34,605 nucleotides of DNA from Rhodocyclaceae bacterium (GTDB lineage: Bacteria; Pseudomonadota; Gammaproteobacteria; Burkholderiales; Rhodocyclaceae): positions 28,887-63,491 of the forward strand of contig VIKE01000043.1 in assembly GCA_008080565.1 (NCBI GenBank), given 5' to 3'. The notes beneath the pieces are model-generated. The model made no database searches, was not told the DNA's origin, and was given only the letters and a program-made list of their open reading frames with translations. The first letter of the stretch is position 1. Each line of letters opens with the position of its first letter. Positions 1 through 8,087 of the stretch are shown in pieces. Both the position numbers and the translations under genes were made by a program.

Positions 1-489
1 TTTTCCCGCCGCTCCGTAGACGCGTCCTCGCGCTACGATGGCCGTGATTACACGTCCAGCGAATGGGCCATGATCGATGAAAGCCCGGACGGTTTCCTTC
101 TTCGTTTCATCAAGGGTGAGAAGCGCAACCTCGGTGCTGGCGACCTCGTTGCCTTGCAGCCGCGTGAATCGAGCAAGATTCACGTCTGCCTGGTTCGCCG
201 TATTTCGTCTTCGCAAATTCGCCTCGAAGTCGGTTTGCAGCTGATGTCGCCGCAGGTCAGCGTGGTCGACATCGTAGCCGAAGAAACACCGGATCAGCGC
301 GCTGTATTCCTGCACAACCTGCCGGCCTACGGCAAGTTTTCAGGCCTGATTACCGCCCCCGGCGCCTACCGGACGGGTCAAAAAGTCATGGTCAAATTAC
401 CGGGACGTTCGCTGCATCGACAAATCGGGACATGCATGGAAGCCAATGAGGGGCTAGAATTCTTCGCCCTAGACCGCCTTCCGGATTAA
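1..489 (+). CDS. C-terminal part of an unidentified protein, possibly PilZ-like
   Basis: The reading frame is open from base 1, so the gene starts left of the window; only its last 162 codons are visible. The fragment contains a W-x-M-x-D-E-S-x-x-G-F-x-L-R stretch followed by a basic, beta-rich segment with a G-x-G-D-L-V pattern. This loosely resembles the D/N-x-S-x-x-G core of PilZ c-di-GMP-binding domains, but the diagnostic N-terminal R-x-x-x-R would lie at or beyond the edge. No signal peptide or membrane segment is visible. An internal ATG at 70 is unlikely to be the true start because conserved-looking sequence precedes it. It ends 22 bases before rlmJ on the same strand. A PilZ role would fit the c-di-GMP genes nearby, but that is inference. 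Confidence 0.5.
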   Translation, partial: FSRRSVDASSRYDGRDYTSSEWAMIDESPDGFLLRFIKGEKRNLGAGDLVALQPRESSKIHVCLVRRISSSQIRLEVGLQLMSPQVSVVDIVAEETPDQRAVFLHNLPAYGKFSGLITAPGAYRTGQKVMVKLPGRSLHRQIGTCMEANEGLEFFALDRLPD

Positions 490-511
490 GGGCCTAACAG
501 GCTCCCCCCAA

Positions 512-1228
512 ATGCTCAGCTATCGCCATGCTTTTCACGCCGGCAACCACGCCGACGTGCTGAAACACCTCATTCTGATCGAGATCGCCCAATACATGGC
601 TGAAAAGCCGGCGCCGTTCTGGATCATCGATACCCACGCCGGGGCCGGGCGTTATTCGCTGGATTCAGCCCATGCCACCAAGCTGAGCGAATACCGCGAT
701 GGCGTCGCCCGTCTCTGGGAGGCCAAGGGGCTACCCAAGGCGGCGCTCAACTACCTCGATTTCGTCAAGATGCTCAACCCGGACGGCCAGTTGCGCCATT
801 ACCCCGGCTCGCCGTGGCTGGCCCGCCAGTTGCTGCGCGACAGCGACCGTCTGCGCCTCTACGAAATGCACAGCACCGACGGCAAGCTGCTCATGGAATG
901 CTTCAAGGGTAGCGGCCGCGAGCTGCAGGATGCCCTCAAACGTTTCCCCACCGGCACTTACGCGCTGTGGTACCCGATGCTCGGCAAGCCGGAATCCCGC
1001 CAGTTGCCGGAAAAGCTGAAACGACTGGGTGCGGCCAACTGGCTGCACGCGACGCTGGAAGTCAAGGCACCCTCGCGCGATGGCTACGGCATGCACGGCA
1101 GCGGGATGTTCATCATCAACCCGCCGTGGACGCTGGAAAAGACCCTGCACGACACGCTGCCGACGCTGGCTACCCTGCTCGCCCAGGACGCCGGCGCGAA
1201 ATACACGCTGGAGAGCGAGTCAACCTAG
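512..1228 (+). CDS. rlmJ: RlmJ-type 23S rRNA adenine-N6 methyltransferase with internal deletion
   Basis: RlmJ methylates N6 of A2030 in 23S rRNA using S-adenosylmethionine. The hallmark N-terminus (Y-R-H-x-F-H-A-G-N-H-A-D-V-L-K-H) and the D-T-H-A-G-A-G-R SAM-binding motif at residues 40-47 are intact, as are the Y-P-G-S-P motif near 97-101 and the C-terminal I-N-P-P-W. The protein has 238 residues; the E. coli enzyme, as I recall it, has 280. The missing stretch maps to residues 133-140, where K-G-S-G-R-E joins directly to the helix before F-P-T-G-T-Y-A-L-W-Y-P. The catalytic D-P-P-Y-E segment normally lies there and is absent. The frame is kept, so a protein is probably made but should be inactive. 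It converges on the MazG-like gene with only 4 bases between their ends. Confidence 0.88.
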   Translation: MLSYRHAFHAGNHADVLKHLILIEIAQYMAEKPAPFWIIDTHAGAGRYSLDSAHATKLSEYRDGVARLWEAKGLPKAALNYLDFVKMLNPDGQLRHYPGSPWLARQLLRDSDRLRLYEMHSTDGKLLMECFKGSGRELQDALKRFPTGTYALWYPMLGKPESRQLPEKLKRLGAANWLHATLEVKAPSRDGYGMHGSGMFIINPPWTLEKTLHDTLPTLATLLAQDAGAKYTLESEST

Positions 1229-1242
1229 CGAATCAACCTAGC
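1220..1242. repeat. 13-nt direct repeat spanning both stop codons
   Basis: TCAACCTAGCGAA at 1220-1232 is followed at once by TCAACCTAGC at 1233-1242. The first copy contains the rlmJ stop (TAG, 1226-1228). The second contains the reverse complement of the stop of the convergent MazG-like gene (TGA, 1233-1235). It looks like a small tandem duplication at the meeting point of the two genes. Confidence 0.7.
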
Positions 1243-1619
1243 TCGGTGTATTTGGCCCGCGAGCCATAGGCTTTGTCGACCGGATATTTTTCGGCGTTTT
1301 TAGCCAGCTTGGCACGGGCCGCGGCGGCCAGATCGATGCCTGCCGTATCGGCGATCAGCAACAGGTAAAGCAGGATGTCGGCGCATTCGTCGCGCAGGGC
1401 CTCGGCGACTTGCGGATCGGCGCGCAGGGCCTCGGCGACTTGCGGATCGGCCGGCAGCGCCTCGACCTCGGCATCACTTTTCCATTGCGTCAGCTCCAGC
1501 AACTCGGCCGCCTCGAGGTTGAGCGAGGTGATCAGATTGCGCAGTGAGTGAAACTGACGCCAGTCGCGTTCATCGCGAAACGCCAGCAATGCTGCGGTCA
1601 ACGCCGAAAATTCGCTCAT
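1233..1619 (-). CDS. MazG-like nucleotide pyrophosphohydrolase
   Basis: This 128-residue protein matches the small all-alpha MazG-like/RS21-C6 (dCTPase) group, which hydrolyses (d)NTPs to the monophosphate and pyrophosphate and so cleans the nucleotide pool. Seen: an R-D-x-R-D-W-x-Q-F-H-x-x-x-N-L N-terminal helix, the first metal-binding E-A-A-E-L-L-E near residue 36, and the second D-E-C-A-D-I-L-L-Y near residue 75, giving the family's E-x-x-E ... E-x-x-D arrangement. Between them lies a perfectly duplicated 10-residue unit (A-D-P-Q-V-A-E-A-L-R), which lengthens the loop joining the two metal-binding helices. The start ATG at 1617-1619 begins M-S-E-F and fits the family's usual N-terminus. 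The gene stands alone and is divergent from the diguanylate cyclase gene. Confidence 0.85.
   Translation of the reverse strand: MSEFSALTAALLAFRDERDWRQFHSLRNLITSLNLEAAELLELTQWKSDAEVEALPADPQVAEALRADPQVAEALRDECADILLYLLLIADTAGIDLAAAARAKLAKNAEKYPVDKAYGSRAKYTELG
1391..1450. repeat. Perfect 30-bp tandem duplication inside the MazG-like gene
   Basis: Bases 1391-1420 and 1421-1450 are identical. The unit is a multiple of three and keeps the frame, duplicating ten residues between the two metal-binding helices. Perfect identity suggests a recent event or an assembly artefact. Confidence 0.95.
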
Positions 1620-1801
1620 TTTGAAATCCTTTTGATAGAACGGTGATCATGCCAGCCCATCCCGAATGCGGCAACGCACGCAACCTGGAAGCGGGGAACC
1701 TTCACCGGCTCGGCACAATCCAAGTTTTGTAGTTTTCGCGAACGTCGGCGCTGTAAACCGGAGTCCCCAAGCTGGACGGAGGTGTTGCGTGGTCACGGCT
1801 G

Positions 1802-3040
1802 ATGCGGGTTTTTGAGAAAATTTTTGAAGCGGTTCCCGATGGCTTGCTGGTGGTCGATGCAGCAGGCCTGATTCTGTATGCGAACGGCGCGCTTGAACGT
1901 CTGTTCGGCTACAGGCCGGACGAACTGACCGGCCAGCCGGTCGAGCGCCTGACGCCACACCAGCTGGCCTCGGCGCATGCTGCCTATCGCGAGCAATACC
2001 AGGCGGCACCGAAGGCTCGCGCGATGGGTGCGAGCAACGATCTGTTTGGGTGCCGCAAGGATGGCCGCCTTTTTCCCGTGGACATCATGCTTTCTCCGCT
2101 GGAAATCGGCGACCAAAAGCAAACGCTGTGCGTCGTGCGCGATGCCACGGTACGCAAGGAGGTTGAGGCGAAGCTGCATATCGCCAACACGGTATTTCAG
2201 TCCACCCAGGAAGCCATCGTGGTGACCGATGTCGATTGCTGCATCGTCGCCGTCAATCCCGCCTTCGAGATGGCGACCGAGTACAGCGAGAAGGAAGTGC
2301 TGGGCCAGCACATGCGCCTGCTGCGTTCGGGAAGGCACGACCCGTATTTCTATCGGCGGATGTGGGACTCGATTCTGAGTACCGGCGAGTGGCAGGGGGC
2401 AATCTGGAATCGGCGGAAGAGTGGCGAAATTTATCACGAGTGGCTGTCGATCAGTACGGTCAGGGACCGCGACGGCAAGCCGGTCCAGTATGTCGGAATT
2501 ACCACCGACATGGGCCGGATGAATCACGTCGAGACCGCTGTCGAGCGCCTGGCCCACTACGACGCGCTGACCGGACTGCCCAACCGCCTGCTGCTCAATT
2601 CGCGCATCCAGAAGACCTGGGAGCGCGCCCACCGCGACGGCAAGCCATTCGCCGTGATGTTCCTCGACCTCGATGGCTTCAAGGCGGTCAACGACAGGCT
2701 CGGCCACCCGGTCGGCGACGAACTGCTCAAGGTTGTCGCCAACCGCCTGCGCGAGAACATGCGCGAAACGGATACGATTGCCCGGCTTGGCGGCGACGAA
2801 TTCCTGATTGTTCTCGAGGATGTCGGGCGCGACGATATGGTTGCCGAGCAATTGATCGAACGAATCAGCGCCCCATTCGACCTCGGCCTCGCCGAGCCGG
2901 TCTGCGTCGGCCTGAGCCTGGGCTGGAGCCATTACCCGGAGCATGCCGACAACGTGCCGGCGCTGATCCGCCAGGCTGATGAAGCGCTGTATCAGGTCAA
3001 GCGCTCGGGCCGCGGGGCATGGCGAGAGTATTGCGCTTAG
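1802..3040 (+). CDS. PAS-PAS-GGDEF diguanylate cyclase
   Basis: A soluble 412-residue protein predicted to make cyclic di-GMP from two GTP. Domains in order: PAS 1 (about 5-118, starting I-F-E-A-V-P-D-G-L-L-V-V-D), PAS 2 with its PAC extension (about 125-240, ending Y-V-G-I-T-T-D-M), and GGDEF (about 250-405, starting Y-D-A-L-T-G-L-P-N-R). The active-site G-G-D-E-F is intact at residues 330-334. An R-E-T-D inhibitory site lies at 321-324, five residues upstream, the standard position for product feedback. No membrane segment is seen, so the input is probably cytoplasmic. The ATG at 1802 is poorly spaced from a GGAGG at 1778-1782, so the start may be slightly off. No partner gene is adjacent. 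Confidence 0.9.
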   Translation: MRVFEKIFEAVPDGLLVVDAAGLILYANGALERLFGYRPDELTGQPVERLTPHQLASAHAAYREQYQAAPKARAMGASNDLFGCRKDGRLFPVDIMLSPLEIGDQKQTLCVVRDATVRKEVEAKLHIANTVFQSTQEAIVVTDVDCCIVAVNPAFEMATEYSEKEVLGQHMRLLRSGRHDPYFYRRMWDSILSTGEWQGAIWNRRKSGEIYHEWLSISTVRDRDGKPVQYVGITTDMGRMNHVETAVERLAHYDALTGLPNRLLLNSRIQKTWERAHRDGKPFAVMFLDLDGFKAVNDRLGHPVGDELLKVVANRLRENMRETDTIARLGGDEFLIVLEDVGRDDMVAEQLIERISAPFDLGLAEPVCVGLSLGWSHYPEHADNVPALIRQADEALYQVKRSGRGAWREYCA

Positions 3041-3091
3041 TTCGCCAACGCCAGGCAGGTAAAATCGGCCAATCTCGCGGTTAGCCAGTAT

Positions 3092-3129
3092 TGCTACGGT
3101 CAACCCGAAAAAACGGCCAAAATTGAAAT
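3092..3129 (-). repeat. Dispersed GTTGACCGT repeat, copy A
   Basis: On the minus strand this reads ATTTT-GGCC-G-T6-CGG followed by the GTTGACCGT core (plus-strand 3096-3104). It differs from copy B at 7950-7987 at only about four positions over 38. It lies in the leader between the diguanylate cyclase gene and the gamma-carbonic anhydrase-like gene, 16 bases before that ATG. Confidence 0.75.
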
Positions 3130-3145
3130 ATCCCAAGGAGTCCGC

Positions 3146-3667
3146 ATGCCCCTCTTCCGCCTCGCTGACAAACAACCGCAGATCGGCGACAACGCATGGA
3201 TTGCGCCCAACGCCACGGTCATCGGCGATGTCCGCCTTGGCGCCAACAGCTCGATCTGGTGGAACGCCACGCTGCGCGGTGACAACGACCCGATCCACAT
3301 CGGCGACAACACCAATATCCAGGATGGCTCGGTGCTGCATACCGACGAAGGCGTCCCGATGCACATCGGCAACAACGTCACCGTCGGCCACCTTGTCATG
3401 CTGCATGGCTGCACGGTCGGCGATGGTAGCCTGATCGGCATCGGCTCGGTCATCCTCAACCGGGCGGTGATCGGCAAGGGCTGCATCGTCGGCGCCAACA
3501 CGCTGATTCCGGAAGGCAAGGTCTTCCCGGACCGCGTGCTGATCGTCGGCTCGCCCGGCAAGGTGGTGCGCGAACTGAGCGACCAGGACGTCGCCAACCT
3601 GCAGAAATCGGCCGAACACTACGTCGCCAACGCGAGTCGCTATCGCGACACCCTGCAACCGCTGTAA
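3146..3667 (+). CDS. Gamma-class carbonic anhydrase-like hexapeptide protein (YrdA/PaaY family)
   Basis: A 173-residue left-handed beta-helix protein built from hexapeptide repeats (for example I-G-D-V-R-L-G-A and V-T-V-G-H). The three histidines expected to hold the metal are present: V-L-H-T-D near 70, V-G-H near 87 and M-L-H-G-C near 92. Members are trimeric, with a metal at each interface. Some hydrate CO2 and others, such as PaaY, act as thioesterases, so the substrate is not decided by sequence. AAGGAG ahead of the ATG supports the start. It heads a likely operon with the two following genes (12-base gap, then a 4-base overlap). Confidence 0.88.
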   Translation: MPLFRLADKQPQIGDNAWIAPNATVIGDVRLGANSSIWWNATLRGDNDPIHIGDNTNIQDGSVLHTDEGVPMHIGNNVTVGHLVMLHGCTVGDGSLIGIGSVILNRAVIGKGCIVGANTLIPEGKVFPDRVLIVGSPGKVVRELSDQDVANLQKSAEHYVANASRYRDTLQPL

Positions 3668-3679
3668 GCCGGCCAGCCG

Positions 3680-4345
3680 ATGCGTTTCCTGCTCATTCTG
3701 CCCCTGCTGCTGGTTGCCAGCCTGAGCCGCGCCGACCCGTGCGATGAGTTGCCGAAGCCATCGGTGACGATCAAGCGCATCGACGAGCGCCTCAACTACA
3801 ACACCGAGTACAGCTACAGGTCGCTGACCAACATCGGCGCCGCGTTGGCCCGCCCCGGCAAGCAGGTGCTCGGCCTGACCCGCGGCAATGCGACAGTCAG
3901 TTTCGCCTCGGCGTCACCTTCGATCATCGACCCGACCGGCCGCTGGGAATGCGCCAGCCCGCAAATCACGCTGACTTTCGGCTTCAGCCCGATGACCGTC
4001 TACGTCGCCCGCGAATTTCCCGAAGGCACCTGCGCCTACAAGGAAATCCTCGAACACGAAATGCGCCACGTCGAGGCCTACCAGAAGCACATCGCCAGTA
4101 TCGAGAAGGAGCTGACCGAGTCGCTCAATGGCCGCTTTGCCACCGCCGCCGTCTGGCGCGGCCCGGTCGGCCAGACCGCCGCCCGGCTCCGGCAGGAACT
4201 CGACGCGCGTTGGGCGCCCTACGTCCAGCGGCAGATCAAGCTGGTCGACGAAGCCCAGGCCAAAATAGATACCGCCGAAGAATACGAGCGCGTCGCCAAT
4301 GCCTGTGGCGGAGAAATCAGCAAAGTCCTGCGCGGCAAGTCATGA
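3680..4345 (+). CDS. Secreted HExxH-containing protein of unknown function
   Basis: A 221-residue protein with an N-terminal signal peptide (hydrophobic residues 3-16, cleavage probably after S-R-A at 16-18), so probably periplasmic. Residues 126-130 read H-E-M-R-H, a zincin-type HExxH motif inside a helix (I-L-E-H-E-M-R-H-V-E-A-Y) and followed by further acidic and His residues. This arrangement recalls DUF922-type putative secreted zinc proteases, but I cannot assign it firmly. Two cysteines (C21, C118) precede the motif and a third (C91) lies between them; C-terminal helices follow. It overlaps the next gene by ATGA, so the two are probably co-translated. Substrate unknown. Confidence 0.7.
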   Translation: MRFLLILPLLLVASLSRADPCDELPKPSVTIKRIDERLNYNTEYSYRSLTNIGAALARPGKQVLGLTRGNATVSFASASPSIIDPTGRWECASPQITLTFGFSPMTVYVAREFPEGTCAYKEILEHEMRHVEAYQKHIASIEKELTESLNGRFATAAVWRGPVGQTAARLRQELDARWAPYVQRQIKLVDEAQAKIDTAEEYERVANACGGEISKVLRGKS

Positions 4346-4995
4346 GCGACTTTGCGGCCCGGATTCAGGAAGCGCTACAGCCCTTGGCCGACACCGGCAG
4401 GGCCAAGGCGATGGCGGCCTATATGAAAGGGCAATTCAATTTCCTCGGCATCCAGACCCCGCCCCGACGCCAGGCCGCATCGCCGCTCATCCGCGCCTTC
4501 ACGGGCCATCCGGTGGACGCTGCTCGCCAACTCTGGGCCTTGCCAGCGCGCGAATACCAGTATGTTGCGGTCGACCTGTTGCGCCGGCAGAACAAGCGGC
4601 TGGCGGCCAGCGACCTGCCGGTGCTCGAGGCGCTGGTCCAGGACAAATCCTGGTGGGACACGGTAGACGGGCTGGCCCCGACAATCGGCGCCATCGTCGC
4701 CCGCGAGCCGCAACTGGTCAGCCGGATGGATGCCTTGATCGAAGCTCCCGACTTCTGGCTACGCCGCGTCGCCCTGCTCCACCAACTGGACTGGAAAGAA
4801 AACACCGACCAAGCGCGGCTCTTCGCCTACTGCCTGCACTGCGCCGATGAACGGGAATTCTTCATCCGCAAGGCCGTCGGCTGGGCGCTACGCCAATATG
4901 CCCGCACCAACCCGGCCGCTGTGCGCCATTTCCTCGATACGCACCGTCAAAAACTGTCCGGACTATCGTTCCGGGAAGCGGCAAAACACCTGTAA
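4342..4995 (+). CDS. AlkD-like DNA alkylation repair protein
   Basis: A 217-residue HEAT-repeat-like helical protein of the DNA alkylation repair family (AlkD, COG4912), which releases N3- and N7-alkylated purines without flipping the base. Diagnostic positions are visible: K-S-W-W-D-T-V-D at 102-109 supplies the Trp and Asp spaced four apart (W105, D109) that correspond to the catalytic pair of Bacillus AlkD. An Arg in F-W-L-R-R-V-A-L and a Trp in K-A-V-G-W-A-L-R follow. The early G-I-Q-T-P-x-R-R motif is also typical. The ATG overlaps the upstream stop by four bases, so translation is probably coupled to the HExxH protein. Confidence 0.88.
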   Translation: MSDFAARIQEALQPLADTGRAKAMAAYMKGQFNFLGIQTPPRRQAASPLIRAFTGHPVDAARQLWALPAREYQYVAVDLLRRQNKRLAASDLPVLEALVQDKSWWDTVDGLAPTIGAIVAREPQLVSRMDALIEAPDFWLRRVALLHQLDWKENTDQARLFAYCLHCADEREFFIRKAVGWALRQYARTNPAAVRHFLDTHRQKLSGLSFREAAKHL

Positions 4996-5003
4996 CCCGG
5001 ACG

Positions 5004-5037
5004 AAAAAAAGCCACTATCCGATAGATAGTGGCCTTT
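5004..5037 (-). terminator. Intrinsic terminator of fliW
   Basis: Read on the minus strand, an 8-bp stem (arms at 5026-5033 and 5011-5018, 7-base loop) is followed by seven T (5010 down to 5004). It sits just after the fliW stop. On the plus strand it is followed only by a weak CTTTC, so it mainly serves fliW. Confidence 0.8.
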
Positions 5038-5056
5038 CGCCGAGACTCGAAACGCT

Positions 5057-5500
5057 TTAAACGGCGCTCGCCAGATTCGACAGCGTGATGTTCGGACGCA
5101 TGTTTTCCATCACCTTCTGCAAACCGACCCGGGCCTTGGTATTGATCAGCAGCGGAGCACGCAGATTCGGCGTGATCGCCGCCTTGCCACCTTCGTCCTG
5201 CTTGAACAAAACCTGCATGACCAACACATCCTCGGGAGCAGGTGACTGCAGCAGGGCGTTTTCGGCGTCACTCAACTCAAGTTCATAATTGAACCCAAGT
5301 GTCGTCGGGTCGACGATCTGGAAAGCCAGCATCGGATCATCAAGTGATTGCAGCGTAAAACTGGCCGGATGCTCCTTGCCCTCTTCATGGGCCAACATGA
5401 AACGCTTGTTCTGCTCAAAGCCGACCAGGCCACTGGGGAAATTGATGACTTTTTCCGGGCTCACCTCAACCGCACCAAACAAATAGGTTTCAATTTTCAT
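5057..5500 (-). CDS. fliW: Flagellar assembly factor FliW
   Basis: A 147-residue protein matching FliW, which binds CsrA and flagellin and so ties flagellin synthesis to its export. Seen: the N-terminal I-E-T-Y-L-F-G-x-V-E-V, F-P-x-G-L-V-G-F-E near residues 20-28, the [13 protein letters not shown] core, and a C-terminal [11 protein letters not shown]. An upstream in-frame ATG would add 14 atypical residues; the start at 5500 is preferred because GAGGAGAA lies just upstream. No csrA or flagellin gene is in the window, so fliW stands apart from its partners. It is followed by its own terminator and is divergent from tex. Confidence 0.92.
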   Translation of the reverse strand: MKIETYLFGAVEVSPEKVINFPSGLVGFEQNKRFMLAHEEGKEHPASFTLQSLDDPMLAFQIVDPTTLGFNYELELSDAENALLQSPAPEDVLVMQVLFKQDEGGKAAITPNLRAPLLINTKARVGLQKVMENMRPNITLSNLASAV

Positions 5501-5618
5501 TCTTGTTCTCCTCTCAATTGAAATGCATACAACATACCCCACACCATGCGGCGATGGTTGTATTTTCCACCACTATTGCGCATAGTGCACCCCCCATTTT
5601 TGCTGCACTGCCGCACCC

Positions 5619-7940
5619 ATGCTGCCACCCATCGAACACCGCATTGCCGCCGAACTCGGCGTCCGCCCGGCCCAGGTCAACGCTGCCATTGCCCTGCTTG
5701 ACGAAGGCGCCACCGTGCCCTTCATCTCGCGCTACCGCAAGGAAGCGACCGACGGCCTCGACGACACCCAGCTGCGCAATCTGGAAGAACGCCTGACCTA
5801 CCTGCGTGATCTTGAGGAGCGGCGCACCGCGATCCTCGCCAGCATCGACGAGCAAGGCAAGCTGACGCCGGAACTTAAGGCCGAGATCAGCGATGCCGAA
5901 ACCAAGCAGCGCCTCGAAGACCTTTACCTCCCCTACAAGCAGAAACGCCGCACCAAGGCCCAGATCGCCCGCGAAGCCGGCATCGAGCCGCTCGCCCTCG
6001 GCCTCCTTGAAGACCCGAACCTGACGCCGGACGACGAAGCCGAGAAATACCTCAACGCCGAGGCCGGGTTCGCCGATACCCGTGCCGTCCTCGACGGCGC
6101 CCGCCAGATCCTCATGGAAAAATTCGCCGAGGATGCCGAACTGCTCGGCGGGCTGCGCCAATACCTCAGCGAACACGGTCACGTCCGCTCGACCGTCGTC
6201 GAAGGCAAGGAAACCGAAGGCGCCAAGTTCCGCGACTGGTTCGACTTCGCCGAACCGATTGCCACGATGCCCTCGCACCGCGCCCTGGCCCTGCTCCGTG
6301 GCCGGAACGAAGGCATGCTGCAAGTGGCGCTGGTCCTCGATTCCGAACTCGACCCGGAAGCCGTCAAGCCGGGGACGCAAAACCCCTGCGAACAGCGCAT
6401 CGCCGTCCGTTTCGGCATCAAGCCGCAGGGCCGCCCGGCCGACAAATGGCTGGCCGACACCGTGCGCTGGACGTGGAAGGTCAAGGTTTACACCCACCTC
6501 GAACTCGAACTCATGAACGAGCTGCGCGAACGAGCCGAGGAAGAAGCCATCCGCGTCTTCGGGCGTAACCTCAAGGATTTGCTGCTCGCCGCCCCGGCCG
6601 GCCAGCACGTCACCATGGGCGTCGACCCCGGCATCCGCACCGGCTGCAAGATCGCCATCGTCGACGCCACCGGCAAGATGCTCGACCACGCCACCATCTA
6701 CCCGCACGAACCGCGCTGCGACTGGGATGGTTCAATCGCCACCATCGGCCGCCTGGCTGCCAAGCACCAGGTCAGCCTGGTCGCCATCGGCAACGGCACG
6801 GCCAGCCGCGAAACCGACAAGCTGGTGCAGGACGTCATGAAGCGCTATCCGGAAGCCCGGCTGACGAAAATTGTCGTTTCCGAAGCCGGCGCCTCGGTCT
6901 ATTCGGCCTCCGAATTCGCCGCCAAGGAATTCCCCGACCTCGATGTCTCGATCCGTGGCGCCGTTTCCATTGCCCGCCGCCTGCAGGATCCGCTGGCCGA
7001 GCTGGTCAAGATCGATCCGAAATCCATCGGCGTCGGGCAGTACCAGCACGATGTTTCGCAGACCAAGCTGGCGAAGAATCTCGATGCCGTCGTCGAGGAC
7101 TGCGTCAATGCCGTCGGCGTCGACGTCAATACCGCCTCGGTGCCGCTGCTCACCCGCATTTCCGGCCTGACGGCCGGGCTGGCTGCCAACATCGTGAGCT
7201 ACCGCGATGCCAACGGCGCCTTCCATTCACGCGACGAACTCAAGAAAGTCCCGCGCCTCGGCGACAAGACTTTCGAGCAAGCCGCCGGCTTCCTGCGCGT
7301 GCCGAACGGCGACAACCCGCTCGACAGTTCGTCGGTGCACCCGGAAGCCTATCCGGTGGTCGAAAAAATCATTGTTGACCTCAACAAGTCGATCAAGGAA
7401 ATCCTCGGCGACAGCCGCGCACTCAAGGGCCTCAACCCGTCGAAGTACACCGACGAGCGCTTCGGCCTGCCTACCGTCCAGGATATTTTCAAGGAACTGG
7501 AAAAACCCGGCCGCGACCCGCGCCCCGAGTTCAAGACGGCAACCTTCGCCGACGGTGTCGAAAAGGTCGGCGACCTGCGCCCGGGGATGATCCTAGAAGG
7601 CGTTGTTACCAACGTCGCCGCCTTCGGCGCCTTCGTCGACATCGGCGTTCACCAGGACGGCCTCGTCCACGTCTCAGCCCTGTCCAACACCTTCGTCAAG
7701 GATCCCCATTCCATCGTCAAGGCCGGCCAGGTGGTCAAAGTCAAGGTGCTCGAAGTCGACCTGCAGCGCCAGCGTATCGCGCTGACCATGCGCATGGGCG
7801 ACGAGCCGAGCCAGGCCAAGCGCCACGACAACGCCCCGAGCGGCCGCGGCAATGCGCCGAGCCGGCCCCAGCCACGTAGTACCGGCCCGGCCCCGGCCGG
7901 CAACGCGATGGCGTCAGCCTTTGCCAAGCTGCGGAAGTAA
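5619..7940 (+). CDS. tex: Tex-family RNA-binding transcription accessory protein
   Basis: A 773-residue cytoplasmic protein of the Tex/Spt6-like family that binds RNA and influences transcription. Domains in order: helical N-terminal region (1-about 310) with [12 protein letters not shown] near residue 30; YqgF-like RNase H-fold domain beginning [12 protein letters not shown] near 332; helix-hairpin-helix region from about 490 ([11 protein letters not shown], then [13 protein letters not shown]); and an S1 RNA-binding domain near 650-720 ([21 protein letters not shown]). The last 45 residues are a disordered R/P/G-rich tail. Length and order match the family. The ATG at 5619 lacks an obvious Shine-Dalgarno sequence but fits the usual N-terminus. 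Confidence 0.95.
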   Translation: MLPPIEHRIAAELGVRPAQVNAAIALLDEGATVPFISRYRKEATDGLDDTQLRNLEERLTYLRDLEERRTAILASIDEQGKLTPELKAEISDAETKQRLEDLYLPYKQKRRTKAQIAREAGIEPLALGLLEDPNLTPDDEAEKYLNAEAGFADTRAVLDGARQILMEKFAEDAELLGGLRQYLSEHGHVRSTVVEGKETEGAKFRDWFDFAEPIATMPSHRALALLRGRNEGMLQVALVLDSELDPEAVKPGTQNPCEQRIAVRFGIKPQGRPADKWLADTVRWTWKVKVYTHLELELMNELRERAEEEAIRVFGRNLKDLLLAAPAGQHVTMGVDPGIRTGCKIAIVDATGKMLDHATIYPHEPRCDWDGSIATIGRLAAKHQVSLVAIGNGTASRETDKLVQDVMKRYPEARLTKIVVSEAGASVYSASEFAAKEFPDLDVSIRGAVSIARRLQDPLAELVKIDPKSIGVGQYQHDVSQTKLAKNLDAVVEDCVNAVGVDVNTASVPLLTRISGLTAGLAANIVSYRDANGAFHSRDELKKVPRLGDKTFEQAAGFLRVPNGDNPLDSSSVHPEAYPVVEKIIVDLNKSIKEILGDSRALKGLNPSKYTDERFGLPTVQDIFKELEKPGRDPRPEFKTATFADGVEKVGDLRPGMILEGVVTNVAAFGAFVDIGVHQDGLVHVSALSNTFVKDPHSIVKAGQVVKVKVLEVDLQRQRIALTMRMGDEPSQAKRHDNAPSGRGNAPSRPQPRSTGPAPAGNAMASAFAKLRK

Positions 7941-7949
7941 TTCGCACAC

Positions 7950-7996
7950 TGCCACGGTCAACCCGAAAAAATGGCCAAAATCGAAATGGCCATTTT
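7950..7996 (-). repeat. Dispersed GTTGACCGT repeat, copy B, with hairpin
   Basis: Core GTTGACCGT on the minus strand (plus-strand 7954-7962). The flank contains a perfect 10-bp inverted repeat, AAAATGGCCA at 7968-7977 and TGGCCATTTT at 7987-7996 with a 9-base loop, placed 27 bases after the tex stop. The hairpin ends in four T and may act as the tex terminator, though no long U-tract follows. Confidence 0.75.
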
Positions 7997-8087
7997 CATT
8001 TGCTTACAACCTGCAACAGGCTGCTGACAGCGTGATGGCAACTTGCAGACTAGACTGATGTCATCAAGACACCATTCCGCTGCCATC

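Noticed and set aside
1793..3658. 621-codon open frame on the minus strand
   Set aside because: It is antisense to the diguanylate cyclase and gamma-carbonic anhydrase genes, both of which have clear domains; long antisense openings are expected in GC-rich coding DNA.
5514..6707. 397-codon minus-strand frame upstream of fliW
   Set aside because: Antisense to tex, which has full domain support.
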